A DNA stretch of 64,000 nt from Gammaproteobacteria bacterium (GCA_026196575.1 JAPHSX010000053.1:1-64000); one strand, 5' to 3'; shown: positions 38,276 to 48,453, counted from the first letter of the stretch. The notes: generated from the sequence alone by a model not told the origin. Numbers and translations: made by a program.

Positions 38276-39315
38276 TGTCCGGCACTGAACTGACAGAGCG
38301 CGCACAGCTCCTGCTGAAGAATCTGGTGGAGCGCTATATTCGTGACGGCCAGCCGGTCGGTTCGCGCACCCTGTCACGCGATGAGCAGATTGGCCTGAGT
38401 CCGGCCACGGTGCGCAACGTGATGGCGGATCTGGATGAGCTGGGTCTGATCCATTCGCCCCATACCTCGGCCGGACGGGTACCCACCATCAAGGGTTACC
38501 GGCTGTTCGTCGATAGCCTGCTCACCATCAAACCGCTGAATCGCGGCACCGTGAGCACTATCCAGAAGCAGATTGGCGGCGGTGTCGATCCGGATCGGTT
38601 GCTGGCCAGCGCCTCGCGTCAGCTCTCGGATATTACCTCGATGGCCGGGGTGGTGATGCTGCCCAGGCGTGAGGTGGCGGCACTGCGCCAGGTGGAGTTC
38701 CTGCCGCTCTCCAGCCGCCGCGTGTTGGTGATTCTGGTGCTCAACGAGCGTGAGGTGCAGAACCGCATCATTCACACCTCTCGCGACTACAGCCCGGCGG
38801 AACTGCAACAGATCGCCAACTATCTGACCCAGCTGTGTGGCGGGCAGGATCTGCGCCAGGCGCGCGCGCGGTTGTTGCGCGAGATGGATGAGTCGCGCCG
38901 CAGCATGAACCAGATGATGACCGATGCCATTGAGATGGCGGCACAGGCCTTCACTACCGAGGGCGTGGAGCAGGACTGCCTCATTGAGGGGCAGACCAAT
39001 CTGATGTCCTACGCGGAGATGGGCAATATGGAGCGCATGCGCAAGCTGTTCGATGCCTTCAATCAGAAGCGTGACATCCTGCAACTGCTGGATCAGTCGC
39101 TGCATGCCAACGGGGTGCAAATTTTTATCGGTGAGGAGTCGGGTTACGAGGTGCTGGGGGGATGCAGTGTGGTCTCCGCCCCCTACAAGGTGGATAACGA
39201 GGTGATTGGGGTGCTGGGGGTGATTGGCCCCACCCGCATGGCCTATGATCGGGTGATCCCCATCGTCGATATGACGGCCAGGTTGCTGGGCAGTTCGTTA
39301 AACCAGTTCAAGTAG
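38275..39315 (+). CDS. hrcA: Heat-inducible transcription repressor HrcA
   Basis: Represses class I heat-shock genes by binding CIRCE. It has 346 residues: N-terminal winged-helix (GQPVGSRTLSRDEQIGLSPATVRN), a central domain, and a C-terminal GAF-like domain with IGVLGVIGPTRMAYDRVI. A CIRCE lies in its own promoter. HrcA is absent from enterics but common in Chromatiales- and Xanthomonas-like gammaproteobacteria. Confidence 0.96.
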   Translation: MSGTELTERAQLLLKNLVERYIRDGQPVGSRTLSRDEQIGLSPATVRNVMADLDELGLIHSPHTSAGRVPTIKGYRLFVDSLLTIKPLNRGTVSTIQKQIGGGVDPDRLLASASRQLSDITSMAGVVMLPRREVAALRQVEFLPLSSRRVLVILVLNEREVQNRIIHTSRDYSPAELQQIANYLTQLCGGQDLRQARARLLREMDESRRSMNQMMTDAIEMAAQAFTTEGVEQDCLIEGQTNLMSYAEMGNMERMRKLFDAFNQKRDILQLLDQSLHANGVQIFIGEESGYEVLGGCSVVSAPYKVDNEVIGVLGVIGPTRMAYDRVIPIVDMTARLLGSSLNQFK

Positions 39316-39379
39316 TGTGACAGAAAATTTGCGTTAATCCCGTTGTCTGACGGGCCAGTTTCTACAAGCGGAGTAAGTG

Positions 39380-39946
39380 ATGAGTAAGAAGAAAATGCCA
39401 GCCGATAGTCACAGCGGGACCGAGGAGCTTGCCGCCGAGGCGCCGGTTGAGGAGACCGGCGCCAAGGTTGAGGTTGGCACCGAGGATCCGGCACTGCTGC
39501 TGGAGGACGCTCGCGCCAAGGCCGACGAGCACTGGAACCAGGTGCTGCGCATCCAGGCAGAACTGGAGAATACCCGCCGCCGTGCCCAGGCCGATGTCGA
39601 GAAGGCCCACAAGTATGGCCTGGAGAAATTTGCCCAGGAGCTGCTGCCGGTAAAGGACAGCCTGGAGATGGGGCTGGCCGCCGCCGAGGGCAGCGACCAT
39701 GAGATCGCCGCGAAATTGCGCGAGGGAACCGAGCTGACCCTGAAGATGCTCATCGGGGTACTGGAAAAGTTCGGTGTGAAGGAGGTCAATCCGTTGGGGC
39801 AGTCCTTTAACCCCGAGCTGCACCAGGCGATGAGCATGCAGCCCTCCGAGGAGCATGCCCCGAACACCGTCACCCTGGTGATGCAGAAGGGTTACACCCT
39901 TAACGACCGGCTGATTCGCCCGGCGATGGTGATGGTAAGTAAATAA
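39380..39946 (+). CDS. grpE: Nucleotide exchange factor GrpE
   Basis: Drives ADP release from DnaK. The ATG at 39380 has GGAG 8 bases upstream; a GTG one codon earlier is possible. The 188 residues have an acidic, low-complexity N-terminus, a long helix (about 45-95) for dimerising, and the beta-wing with LGQSFNPELHQAMSMQ. It is between hrcA and dnaK, as expected. Confidence 0.96.
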   Translation: MSKKKMPADSHSGTEELAAEAPVEETGAKVEVGTEDPALLLEDARAKADEHWNQVLRIQAELENTRRRAQADVEKAHKYGLEKFAQELLPVKDSLEMGLAAAEGSDHEIAAKLREGTELTLKMLIGVLEKFGVKEVNPLGQSFNPELHQAMSMQPSEEHAPNTVTLVMQKGYTLNDRLIRPAMVMVSK

Positions 39947-39948
39947 TC

Positions 39949-39973
39949 CTTGAATTCGATCGGGTCGCCATTA
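39949..39973 (+). promoter_or_regulatory. Possible RpoH-type promoter before dnaK
   Basis: CTTGAA (39949-39954) and CGCCAT-TA (39966-39973) resemble the heat-shock sigma consensus, but the 11-base spacer is about 2 shorter than normal. It would let dnaK respond to RpoH in addition to read-through from hrcA. Weak prediction. Confidence 0.3.
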
Positions 39974-40031
39974 TGTACGGCCTAACACTTTTTCCCCACG
40001 GGGACAGCACAGACATTTTGGAGAGATGAAG

Positions 40032-41969
40032 ATGGGCAAGATTATCGGTATTGACCTGGGCACCACCAACAGCTGCGTGGCGGTAATGGAAGGTGGCAAG
40101 CCGCGCGTCATCGAGAACAGCGAGGGTGCCCGTACCACCCCCTCCATCATTGCCTACAGCAAGGACGATGATGAGGTACTGGTCGGCCAGTCGGCCAAGC
40201 GTCAGGCGGTCACCAACCCGGAGAACACCCTGTTTGCCATCAAGCGCCTCATTGGCCGTCGCTTTACCGACGCCGAGGTGCAGAAAGATATCAAGATGGT
40301 GCCCTACAAGATCGTCAAGGCCGACAACGGTGATGCCTGGGTTGAGGTGAAGGGCAAGAAGATGGCCGCCCCCGAGATCTCCGCCAAGGTGCTGCAGAAG
40401 ATGAAGAAGACCGCCGAGGAGTACCTTGGTGAAGAGGTGACCGAGGCGGTGATCACGGTACCCGCCTACTTCAATGATTCGCAGCGCCAGGCCACCAAGG
40501 ATGCGGGCAAGATCGCCGGTCTCGAGGTGAAGCGTATCATTAACGAGCCGACCGCCGCGGCGCTCGCTTTCGGCATGGACAAGCAGACAGGGGATCGCAA
40601 GATCGCGGTCTATGACCTGGGTGGCGGCACCTTCGATATCTCCATTATCGAGATCAATGAGATCGACGGTGAGCACCAGTTCGAGGTGCTGTCGACGAAT
40701 GGCGATACCTTCCTCGGTGGCGAGGACTTCGACCTGCGCCTCATCGACTACCTGGCCGAGGAGTTCAAAAAAGAGAGCAGTGTCGACCTGCATACCGATC
40801 CGCTGGCCTTGCAGCGTCTGAAGGAGGCCGCCGAGAAGGCGAAGATCGAGCTCTCCTCCAGCCAGCAGACCGAGGTCAATCTGCCATATATCACCGCTGA
40901 CGCCACCGGGCCGAAGCACCTCAACATCAAGATCACCCGCGCCAAGTTCGAGTCGCTGGTCGAGGAGCTGATCAAGCGCACCGTCGAGCCGTGCCGCATC
41001 GCCCTGAAGGATGCCAGCGTATCCGCCTCCGAGATCGATGATGTGATCCTGGTCGGCGGCATGAGCCGCATGCCCAAGGTGCAGCAAACTGTAGAGAGTA
41101 TCTTCGGCAAGGAGCCGCGCAAGGACGTCAACCCCGACGAGGCGGTGGCCGTGGGTGCCGCCATTCAGGGTGGTGTACTCGGGGGCGAGGTCAAGGATGT
41201 GCTGCTGCTCGACGTTACCCCACTGTCACTCGGTATCGAGACCATGGGCGGTGTGATGACCAAGCTCATCGACAAGAACACCACCATCCCCACCAAGGCA
41301 AGTCAGGTCTTCTCCACCGCCGATGACAACCAGACCGCGGTGACCGTGCACGTGCTGCAGGGTGAGCGTGAACAGGCGGCGGCCAACAAGTCGCTGGGGC
41401 GTTTCGACCTTACCGATATTCCACCTGCACCGCGCGGCGTGCCGCAGATCGAGGTCTCCTTCGATATCGACGCCAACGGCATTCTCAACGTCTCGGCCAA
41501 GGACAAGGGCACCGGCAAACAGCAGAATATCGTGATCAAGGCCTCCTCCGGTCTCTCCGATGCCGAGATCGAGAAGATGGTGCAGGATGCCGAGGCGCAC
41601 AAGGCCGAGGATGCCAAATTCCACGAACTGGTGACCGCCCGTAACACGGCTGACAACATGATTCACGCCACCCGCAAAGGGCTCAAGGAGGTGGGCGACA
41701 AGATCGATGAGGCCGAGAAGACAGCGATCGAGAGCGCCATCAAGGATCTGGAAGAGGCGATGAAGGGTGACGACAAGGAGGCGATTGAAGCCAAAACCAA
41801 CGCCCTTACCGAGGCCTCCGGCAAGATGGCTGAGAAGCTCTATGCCCAGCAGGACGCCGAGGGCGGTGCTGCCGCTGGCGCTGAGGGGGCCGATGCCGGT
41901 GGCTCCGCCAAGGCCGGTGGCGACGATGTGGTCGATGCCGAGTTTGAAGAGGTCGACGAAAAGAAATAA
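40032..41969 (+). CDS. dnaK: Molecular chaperone DnaK (Hsp70)
   Basis: Main Hsp70, working with DnaJ and GrpE. From the ATG at 40032 (GGAGAG 6 bases upstream) it has 645 residues; the frame opens two codons earlier. [16 protein letters not shown] opens the nucleotide domain, [15 protein letters not shown] and [14 protein letters not shown] follow, and the Gly-Ala-rich tail ends in a DnaK-type EFEEVDEKK. Confidence 0.98.
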   Translation: MGKIIGIDLGTTNSCVAVMEGGKPRVIENSEGARTTPSIIAYSKDDDEVLVGQSAKRQAVTNPENTLFAIKRLIGRRFTDAEVQKDIKMVPYKIVKADNGDAWVEVKGKKMAAPEISAKVLQKMKKTAEEYLGEEVTEAVITVPAYFNDSQRQATKDAGKIAGLEVKRIINEPTAAALAFGMDKQTGDRKIAVYDLGGGTFDISIIEINEIDGEHQFEVLSTNGDTFLGGEDFDLRLIDYLAEEFKKESSVDLHTDPLALQRLKEAAEKAKIELSSSQQTEVNLPYITADATGPKHLNIKITRAKFESLVEELIKRTVEPCRIALKDASVSASEIDDVILVGGMSRMPKVQQTVESIFGKEPRKDVNPDEAVAVGAAIQGGVLGGEVKDVLLLDVTPLSLGIETMGGVMTKLIDKNTTIPTKASQVFSTADDNQTAVTVHVLQGEREQAAANKSLGRFDLTDIPPAPRGVPQIEVSFDIDANGILNVSAKDKGTGKQQNIVIKASSGLSDAEIEKMVQDAEAHKAEDAKFHELVTARNTADNMIHATRKGLKEVGDKIDEAEKTAIESAIKDLEEAMKGDDKEAIEAKTNALTEASGKMAEKLYAQQDAEGGAAAGAEGADAGGSAKAGGDDVVDAEFEEVDEKK

Positions 41970-41988
41970 GGTCTGGACGGCGACCCTG

Positions 41989-42025
41989 AACGGCAACAGG
42001 CGGATCATCCGCCTGTTGCCGTTTT
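41989..42025 (+). terminator. Strong stem-loop between dnaK and dnaJ
   Basis: A perfect 17-bp stem (41989-42005 with 42007-42023) with one base between the arms, beginning 20 bases after the dnaK stop and followed by a short T-run (TTTT, two of them in the stem). It is probably a partial terminator that lowers dnaJ message relative to dnaK, or it protects the dnaK 3' end. Confidence 0.65.
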
Positions 42026-42044
42026 AACCGGTGCCGTTTACGGA

Positions 42045-42098
42045 GCCACGGTGCAACCACAGCCCGAAGTGTAACGACAACCCAAAGTGTAACCACAA
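42045..42098 (+). repeat. 18-bp tandem repeat upstream of dnaJ
   Basis: Two close 18-bp units (42063-42080 and 42081-42098, 16 of 18 identical) and a degraded third (42045-42062, 11 of 18) lie between the dnaK stem-loop and the dnaJ ATG. The unit is a multiple of three and the frame is open, so read with dnaJ it would code a repeated PKCN(D/H)N hexapeptide. No ribosome site supports translation. Confidence 0.65.
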
Positions 42099-42111
42099 CA
42101 AAGCGAAGACG

Positions 42112-43248
42112 ATGGCGAAACGTGACTTTTACGAAGTATTGGGGGTGCAGAAAAACGCCACCGAGGCCGAGATCAAGAAGGCCTTTAAGCGTCTGGCGAT
42201 GAAGCACCACCCGGATCGCAATCCGGACGACACAGCGGCGGAGGGGAAATTCAAGGAGGCCAAGGAGGCCTACGACATCCTCTCCGATGCAAAGAAGCGC
42301 GCCGCCTACGATCAGTTTGGTCACGCGGGGGTCGACGCCAGCATGGGCGGCGGCCAAGGTGGCGGCTACGGCGGTAACGGCTCTTTTTCCGATATTTTCG
42401 GTGATGTTTTTGGTGATGTCTTTGGCGGCGGCGGTGGTCGTGGCGGTCAGCGCGTCTATCGTGGTGCCGACCTGCGCTATAACCTCGAACTCAATCTGGA
42501 GGAGGCGGTTAACGGCACCTCGGTAAAGATTCGTGTCCCGACGCTGGTTACCTGTGAAGAGTGTGGTGGCAGCGGGGCCAAAAAGGGCTCCTCGCCGACC
42601 ACCTGTCCGACCTGCCACGGTCATGGCCAGGTGCGTATGCAGCAGGGGTTTTTCTCACTGCAGCAGACCTGTCCGCGTTGTCACGGCAGTGGCAAGATCA
42701 TCACCGATCCCTGCCGCGCCTGTCATGGTGAGGGACGCAAGGAGAAACAGAAGACCCTCTCGGTGAAGGTGCCACCCGGTGTCGATAACGGTGATCGTAT
42801 TCGCCTGAGTGGTGAAGGCGAGGCGGGTGAACACGGTGGCCCGGCTGGTGACCTTTATGTGCAGATCAGTGTGCGTGAGCACCCGATCTTCAAACGTGAC
42901 GGCGGCGATCTCTACTGCGAGGTGCCGATCGGCTTTACCACCGCGGCACTAGGCGGTGAGCTTGATGTACCCACCCTCAATGGTCGGGTAAGACTCAAGG
43001 TGCCCGCCGAGAGTCAGACCGGCAAGCTGTTCCGTATGCGTGGCAAGGGGGTAAAGTCGGTGCGCAGCAGCCAGGTGGGCGATCTGCTCTGTCGCATCGT
43101 GGTCGAGACCCCGGTCAACCTCACCGGCAAGCAGAAGGAGTTGTTGCAGGAGTTTGACGCCAGCATGAAGGACAACGGCAAACACAGCCCCAAGCACCAT
43201 GGCTGGCTTGATGGGGTAAAGAAGTTTTTTGACGACATGAAACTGTAG
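42112..43248 (+). CDS. dnaJ: Chaperone protein DnaJ
   Basis: J-domain cochaperone that delivers substrates to DnaK. From the ATG at 42112 ([11 protein letters not shown]) it has 378 residues: J domain with HPD (KHHPDRNPD), Gly/Phe-rich linker, zinc finger with four CxxCxGxG-type repeats ([32 protein letters not shown]) and C-terminal substrate domain. The frame is open to a GTG at 42031 through the tandem repeats, an unlikely extension. Confidence 0.97.
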   Translation: MAKRDFYEVLGVQKNATEAEIKKAFKRLAMKHHPDRNPDDTAAEGKFKEAKEAYDILSDAKKRAAYDQFGHAGVDASMGGGQGGGYGGNGSFSDIFGDVFGDVFGGGGGRGGQRVYRGADLRYNLELNLEEAVNGTSVKIRVPTLVTCEECGGSGAKKGSSPTTCPTCHGHGQVRMQQGFFSLQQTCPRCHGSGKIITDPCRACHGEGRKEKQKTLSVKVPPGVDNGDRIRLSGEGEAGEHGGPAGDLYVQISVREHPIFKRDGGDLYCEVPIGFTTAALGGELDVPTLNGRVRLKVPAESQTGKLFRMRGKGVKSVRSSQVGDLLCRIVVETPVNLTGKQKELLQEFDASMKDNGKHSPKHHGWLDGVKKFFDDMKL

Positions 43249-43290
43249 CTCGTGGGGTTGCTCCTGATAGTTACCCTATCTTCACAGCAG

Positions 43291-43320
43291 GCCACCGCTC
43301 CCGCGGTGGCTTTTGCTTTT
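43291..43320 (+). terminator. Intrinsic terminator after dnaJ
   Basis: GCCACCGC and GCGGTGGC form an 8-bp stem with loop TCCC, followed by TTTTGCTTTT. It ends the hrcA-grpE-dnaK-dnaJ unit, 42 bases past dnaJ and just before the DsrE-like gene. Confidence 0.85.
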
Positions 43321-43336
43321 CGACAAGAGGTGCATG

Positions 43337-43858
43337 ATGGCTGAAGAGAGTAATAATCCGGTGTGGCGCAATCGCATTGATGGCGTTCGTCGTCGTCTGC
43401 TTGGCGGTCTGCTGGCCGGTGGTGCCGTCCTGGCCACCACGGCCGTGGCGCGTGCTGCAGACGAGGAGGCGGTGGAGCCACGCTTTCCCGGCGACCCGCC
43501 GGATCACTATGTGGTGTTTCAGTTCAACAAGTCCGACCTGGGCTATCAGGACCATGTGATCTTCTCCATCGGCGCGGTGCTGCGCAAGTATGGCGATAAC
43601 GTAAAGATCGTCGTTGTCGCCTTTGCCGAGGGGATCCATATCCTCGCCAGCAAACCGGGACGTGAGGTGAAGGAGGAGATCCGCCAGCGCGTCTCCTCAC
43701 TGGCGCAATACGGAGTCGAGTTTCACGCCTGCGGCAATACCCTGAAGAGCCTGAACTGGAGCGAGAAGGATCTGCTCCCCTTCGCCCAGGTGGTCGAGGT
43801 GGGGGCCGCCGATCTGATGGAGCTGCAGGAGCAGGGTTACAGCTACATCAGCTGGTAG
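43337..43858 (+). CDS. DsrE/DsrF-like protein with twin-arginine-type signal
   Basis: A 173-residue protein; ATG at 43337 has AGAGG 6 bases upstream, and an ATG one codon earlier is possible. Residues 18-20 are RRR followed by a hydrophobic stretch (LLGGLLAGGAVLATTAVARA), a Tat-like signal, then a DsrE-like fold with HYVVFQFNKSD, VVVAFAEGIHIL and the conserved Cys132 (FHACGNTLKSL). DsrE proteins carry sulfur as persulfide on such a Cys; most are cytosolic, so export would be notable. Between dnaJ and dapB it has no functional context. Function unknown; the sulfur-carrier role is inference. Confidence 0.8.
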   Translation: MAEESNNPVWRNRIDGVRRRLLGGLLAGGAVLATTAVARAADEEAVEPRFPGDPPDHYVVFQFNKSDLGYQDHVIFSIGAVLRKYGDNVKIVVVAFAEGIHILASKPGREVKEEIRQRVSSLAQYGVEFHACGNTLKSLNWSEKDLLPFAQVVEVGAADLMELQEQGYSYISW

Positions 43859-43885
43859 GCGTGCAGTACAGAAACAACGTCATGA

Positions 43886-44707
<822 letters not shown>

Positions 44708-44729
44708 CCTCTCTTGCATTGTGTGAAAT

Positions 44730-44763
44730 AGACGGGCCGCAATAGCGGCCTGTCTGGTTTTGG
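44730..44763 (+). terminator. Intrinsic terminator after dapB
   Basis: An 11-bp stem (AGACGGGCCGC with GCGGCCTGTCT, one G-T pair) around AATA, then GGTTTT. It shares the tail TGTCTGGTTTT with the lysS terminator. Confidence 0.8.
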
Positions 44764-44864
44764 GGGGAGATATCAGATGTTATCGGTGATCCCGTGATTC
44801 ACCCCCCGTGGCGCGTGGTGTATCATAACCGGCTTTGCTGCCTTACCTGCGACGGTCATAATCA

Positions 44865-45963
44865 ATGTTGGAAATCAATCTTATTGTTAACAAAATCAAG
44901 GATATGCGAGGGCGCGTGGCTGCCCTGAGGGGGTATCTTTGACTATGAGGTCAAGAGCGAGAGACTGACCGAGGTCGAGCGTGAGCTGGAGGACCCCAAG
45001 ATCTGGGACAAGCCGGAGTATGCCCAGGAGCTGGGGCGTGAGCGCTCGGCGCTGGAGAAGGTGGTCTCCACCATCGATGCGCTGACCGGCGGCCTGGCCG
45101 ATGCCCGTGACCTGCTGGAGATGGCCGCCGAGGAGGATGATGAGGCGGGCGTGGCGGCGGTGGAGGCGGATCTCGATCAGTTTGAGAAGCGGCTGCAGGA
45201 GCTGGAGTTCCGCCGCATGTTCTCCGGCGAGATGGATGCCAATAACGCCTATCTCGATATCCAGGCCGGCTCCGGTGGTACCGAGGCGCAGGACTGGGCC
45301 AACATCCTGCTGCGCATGTACCTGCGCTGGGGCGAGGCACGCGGCTTCAAGACCGAGCTGATGGAGGTCTCCGAGGGCGAGGTGGCCGGCATCAAGTCGG
45401 CCACCATCCGCTATGAGGGGGAGTACGCCTTCGGCTGGCTGCGTACCGAGATTGGGGTGCACCGTCTGGTGCGCAAATCCCCCTTCGATTCGGGCAACCG
45501 CCGCCACACCTCGTTTGCCTCGGTCTTCGTCTCGCCCGAGATTGACGACACGGTGCAGATTGATATCAATCCGGCAGACCTGCGCATCGACGTCTATCGC
45601 GCCTCCGGGGCCGGCGGACAGCACGTCAATCGCACCGAGTCGGCGGTGCGCATTACCCACAACCCCACCGGTATTGTGGTGCAGTGCCAGAACGACCGCT
45701 CGCAGCACAAGAACAAGGATCAGGCGATGAAGCAGCTCAAGGCCAAACTCTACGAGTATGAGATGCAGAAGCGTAACGCCGCCGCCCAGGTGCTGGAGGA
45801 CTCCAAGTCCGATATCGGCTGGGGCAGCCAGATCCGCTCCTATGTGCTGGATCAGTCGCGCATCAAGGATCTGCGCACCGGGGTCGAGACCAGCAATACC
45901 CAGGCGGTGCTGGACGGCGATTTGGATGATTTTATCGAGGCCAGCCTGAAGAGCGGTCTCTAA
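44865..45963 (+). CDS. prfB: Peptide chain release factor 2, with programmed +1 frameshift
   Basis: RF2 releases peptides at UGA and UAA. Translation starts at ATG 44865 ([14 protein letters not shown]) and reaches an in-frame TGA at codon 26; the ribosome shifts +1 at CTT-TGA-C (44937-44943), helped by the internal Shine-Dalgarno AGGGGG (44928-44933), and reads on as DYEVKSERL. The joined protein (44865-44939, then 44941-45963) has 365 residues, the E. coli length. The codon-recognition SPF motif (KSPFDSG) and GGQ ([12 protein letters not shown]) are intact. Low RF2 favours shifting, giving autoregulation. Confidence 0.96.
44928..44943 (+). promoter_or_regulatory. prfB recoding site
   Basis: AGGGGGTATCTTTGAC: internal Shine-Dalgarno, slippery CTT and UGA-C stop, identical to the E. 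coli site. The anti-Shine-Dalgarno pairing 3 bases from the CTT pushes the ribosome forward by one base. Confidence 0.95.
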
Positions 45964-45977
45964 CCAACGGTTGAATA

Positions 45978-47510
45978 ATGATGAGCGAAGAGAATCAGGT
46001 CCAGGGTCAGGAAGCGACACAGGAAGAGGCGAGGGACGAGAACAAGTTGATTGCCGAGCGCCGCGCCAAGTTGACGGCACTGCGTGAGAATGGCATCCCT
46101 TTCCCCAATGACTTTCGGCGCAACGTGGTGGCCGGTGAGCTGCACGCCAAGTATGGCGAGATGGAGAAGGAGCAACTGGAGACCGAGAACGTGCGCGTTG
46201 CCGTGGCCGGTCGCATGATGGGCAAGCGCATCATGGGCAAGGCAAGCTTTGCCCAGGTGAAGGATATGTCCGGTGCGATCCAGCTCTATGTTCAGGGGGC
46301 GCTGGTGGGTGAGGCGGTGTACGAGCAGTTCAAGACCTGGGATGTCGGCGATATCCTCGGCGGCGAGGGCATCCTGTTCAAGACCAACAAAGGCGAGCTG
46401 TCGGTGAAGGTCGATACCATTCGCCTCCTTACCAAGTCGTTGCGCCCGCTGCCGGAGAAGTGGCACGGCCTCTCCGATCAGGAGACCAAATACCGTCAGC
46501 GCTACCTCGACCTCATCGTCAACGATGTGACCCGTGACACCTTTAAGATGCGCTCGCAGATCATCCACTATATTCGTGAATTCATGGTGGCGCGCCAGTT
46601 CCTGGAGGTGGAGACGCCGATGATGCAGGCGATCCCCGGCGGCGCCGCCGCCAAGCCCTTCACCACCTACCACAACGCCCTCGATATGGAGCTCTTTCTG
46701 CGTATCGCGCCCGAGCTCTACCTCAAGCGGCTGGTGGTGGGCGGCTTTGAGCGGGTCTTCGAGATCAACCGTAACTTCCGTAACGAGGGGCTCTCCACCC
46801 GCCACAATCCCGAGTTCACCATGATGGAGTTCTATCAGGCCTACGCCGATTATCGCGACCTGATGGACATGACCGAGGAGCTGTTGCGCGGCCTGGCCGA
46901 GACAGTGCTGGGCACCACCCTGGTCAACTATCAGGGCGATGTCTACGATTTCGGCAAGCCCTTTGCGCGGATGTCGATCAAGGAGTCGATTCTGCACTTC
47001 AACCCCGAAATTACTGCCGCACAGCTGGAGGATATCGGGCAGGCGCGCGGAGTGGCAGAACGGCTGGGGCTGAAACTCAAGGATTCCTACGGACTGGGCA
47101 AGGTGCAGATCGAGATCTTCGAGGAGACGGTGGAGCACCGCCTCAAGGATCCCACCTTTATTACCGGTTACCCGACCGAGGTCTCACCGCTGGCACGTCG
47201 CAACGATGAGGATCACTTCGTTACCGACCGCTTTGAGTTCTTCATCGGCGGGCGTGAGCTGGCCAACGGCTTCTCCGAGCTGAACGACGCCGAGGATCAG
47301 GCCGAACGTTTTCGCAAGCAGGTGGAGGAGAAGGACGCCGGTGATGAGGAGGCAATGCACTTTGATGCCGACTACATCGTCGCCCTGGAGCATGGCCTGC
47401 CACCCACCGCCGGCGAGGGGATCGGTATCGACCGTCTGGTAATGCTCTTTGCCAATGCCCCGTCGATTCGCGATGTGCTGCTATTCCCGCATATGCGCCC
47501 GCAGTTGTAA
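45978..47510 (+). CDS. lysS: Lysyl-tRNA synthetase, class II
   Basis: Charges tRNA-Lys. It has 510 residues (two adjacent ATGs at 45978 and 45981): an N-terminal OB-fold anticodon-binding domain (about 60-160) and a class II catalytic domain with motif 2 [17 protein letters not shown] and motif 3 [15 protein letters not shown]. The prfB-lysS order matches E. coli. Confidence 0.97.
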   Translation: MMSEENQVQGQEATQEEARDENKLIAERRAKLTALRENGIPFPNDFRRNVVAGELHAKYGEMEKEQLETENVRVAVAGRMMGKRIMGKASFAQVKDMSGAIQLYVQGALVGEAVYEQFKTWDVGDILGGEGILFKTNKGELSVKVDTIRLLTKSLRPLPEKWHGLSDQETKYRQRYLDLIVNDVTRDTFKMRSQIIHYIREFMVARQFLEVETPMMQAIPGGAAAKPFTTYHNALDMELFLRIAPELYLKRLVVGGFERVFEINRNFRNEGLSTRHNPEFTMMEFYQAYADYRDLMDMTEELLRGLAETVLGTTLVNYQGDVYDFGKPFARMSIKESILHFNPEITAAQLEDIGQARGVAERLGLKLKDSYGLGKVQIEIFEETVEHRLKDPTFITGYPTEVSPLARRNDEDHFVTDRFEFFIGGRELANGFSELNDAEDQAERFRKQVEEKDAGDEEAMHFDADYIVALEHGLPPTAGEGIGIDRLVMLFANAPSIRDVLLFPHMRPQL

Positions 47511-47535
47511 CGGCACACGCCCTACCATAAATCAA

Positions 47536-47567
47536 ACAGCCCGCAAAAGCGGGCTGTCTGGTTTTTA
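47536..47567 (+). terminator. Intrinsic terminator after lysS
   Basis: ACAGCCCGC and GCGGGCTGT form a 9-bp stem with an AAAA loop, followed by CTGGTTTTT. It ends the prfB-lysS unit, tail to tail with the HDOD gene. Confidence 0.9.
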
Positions 47568-47586
47568 TCCGGTGATCAACAGGCGG

Positions 47587-48429
47587 TTAGAAGGAGAGCA
47601 GGCGCTGTGCCTCACGGATATCATCGGCGGTCTCTTCCATCTCGATAACATTGATGTCGTGGCTCAGCCCCAGTTTGGCGAAGGCGGGGATGGCGCTCCA
47701 GTCTTCATTGGCAAGAGGGTGGTTGCTCCCCATATAGCTTTGCAGGTTGGCGACGGTCACCACATCGACGTAGTCGACCTGCTCCGAATCACGACTGAGA
47801 TTTTCGTGCTCGGCTGCCACCTTTACCAGCTCTGCCGGAAAGTTCCAGGCCTGCAGGATCGCCTTGCCGATCTTGGGGTGGAGCTTGCGGATAATAAGGT
47901 CGAGCGTTGCCTCATCCTCCAGCAACTCCGGGTACTCCTCTGCCTTGGTGAGGATGGGCAGGGCGCCGATATCATGTATCAGCCCCGCCAGCATTGCCTG
48001 TTCGGGCGAGAGTTTGGTGTAGGCGGCGGCGAGAACATGGCTGATGGCCGCGACCGTAGTACTGTGCTCCCATATTTCGCGCAGCTTGCGATCGGTTACA
48101 TCGGAGGTTGCCTGGAACATCTGCTGCATCACCATTGAGACGACCATGTCGCGGATCAGCTTCATGCCGAGCCGGTTGACGGCCATATCGAGGTTGTCGA
48201 TCTCACGACTGGCACGCATCAGCGGGCTGTTGGCTACCTGAATGATGCGGGCGCTGAGGGCGGCATCGGTGGCAATCACCCGGGCGATATCGGAAATGGA
48301 TGAATTCTCGTCATCGACCGCATCACGCACCCGCAGGGCGACCTCGGGCAGGGTGGGAAGTACCAGTTCGTTCTTTTCCAGATCCTTGAGTAGCTCCTGC
48401 AGGAACTGCTTGGCTATATCGGATGCCAT
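47587..48429 (-). CDS. HDOD domain signalling protein
   Basis: A 280-residue cytosolic protein that is one HDOD domain (about 20-220) with TLPEVALRV at the start. It keeps an HD pair (AGLIHDIGALP) but other metal ligands of true HD phosphohydrolases are not evident, as is typical of HDOD. Such proteins usually act as binding modules in signalling, often with cyclic-di-GMP or chemotaxis systems; none is nearby. AAGGGG 5 bases upstream supports the ATG. Partner and ligand unknown. Confidence 0.85.
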   Translation of the reverse strand: MASDIAKQFLQELLKDLEKNELVLPTLPEVALRVRDAVDDENSSISDIARVIATDAALSARIIQVANSPLMRASREIDNLDMAVNRLGMKLIRDMVVSMVMQQMFQATSDVTDRKLREIWEHSTTVAAISHVLAAAYTKLSPEQAMLAGLIHDIGALPILTKAEEYPELLEDEATLDLIIRKLHPKIGKAILQAWNFPAELVKVAAEHENLSRDSEQVDYVDVVTVANLQSYMGSNHPLANEDWSAIPAFAKLGLSHDINVIEMEETADDIREAQRLLSF

Positions 48430-48453
48430 GGTTGCCCCTTAGTTATGCCACTG

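Noticed and set aside
39900..41087. Minus-strand open frame of 395 codons over dnaK
   Set aside because: Shadow of dnaK; similar antisense frames occur over hscA, lysS, prfB and lepA for the same reason.
42045..42098. CRISPR or phage attachment repeat before dnaJ
   Set aside because: Contiguous 18-bp units with no spacers; a tandem repeat, with no integrase gene near.
44937..44943. Stop codon inside prfB as a pseudogene or sequencing frameshift
   Set aside because: The internal Shine-Dalgarno and CTT-TGA-C match the known RF2 recoding site exactly, and both frames join into a normal-length protein.
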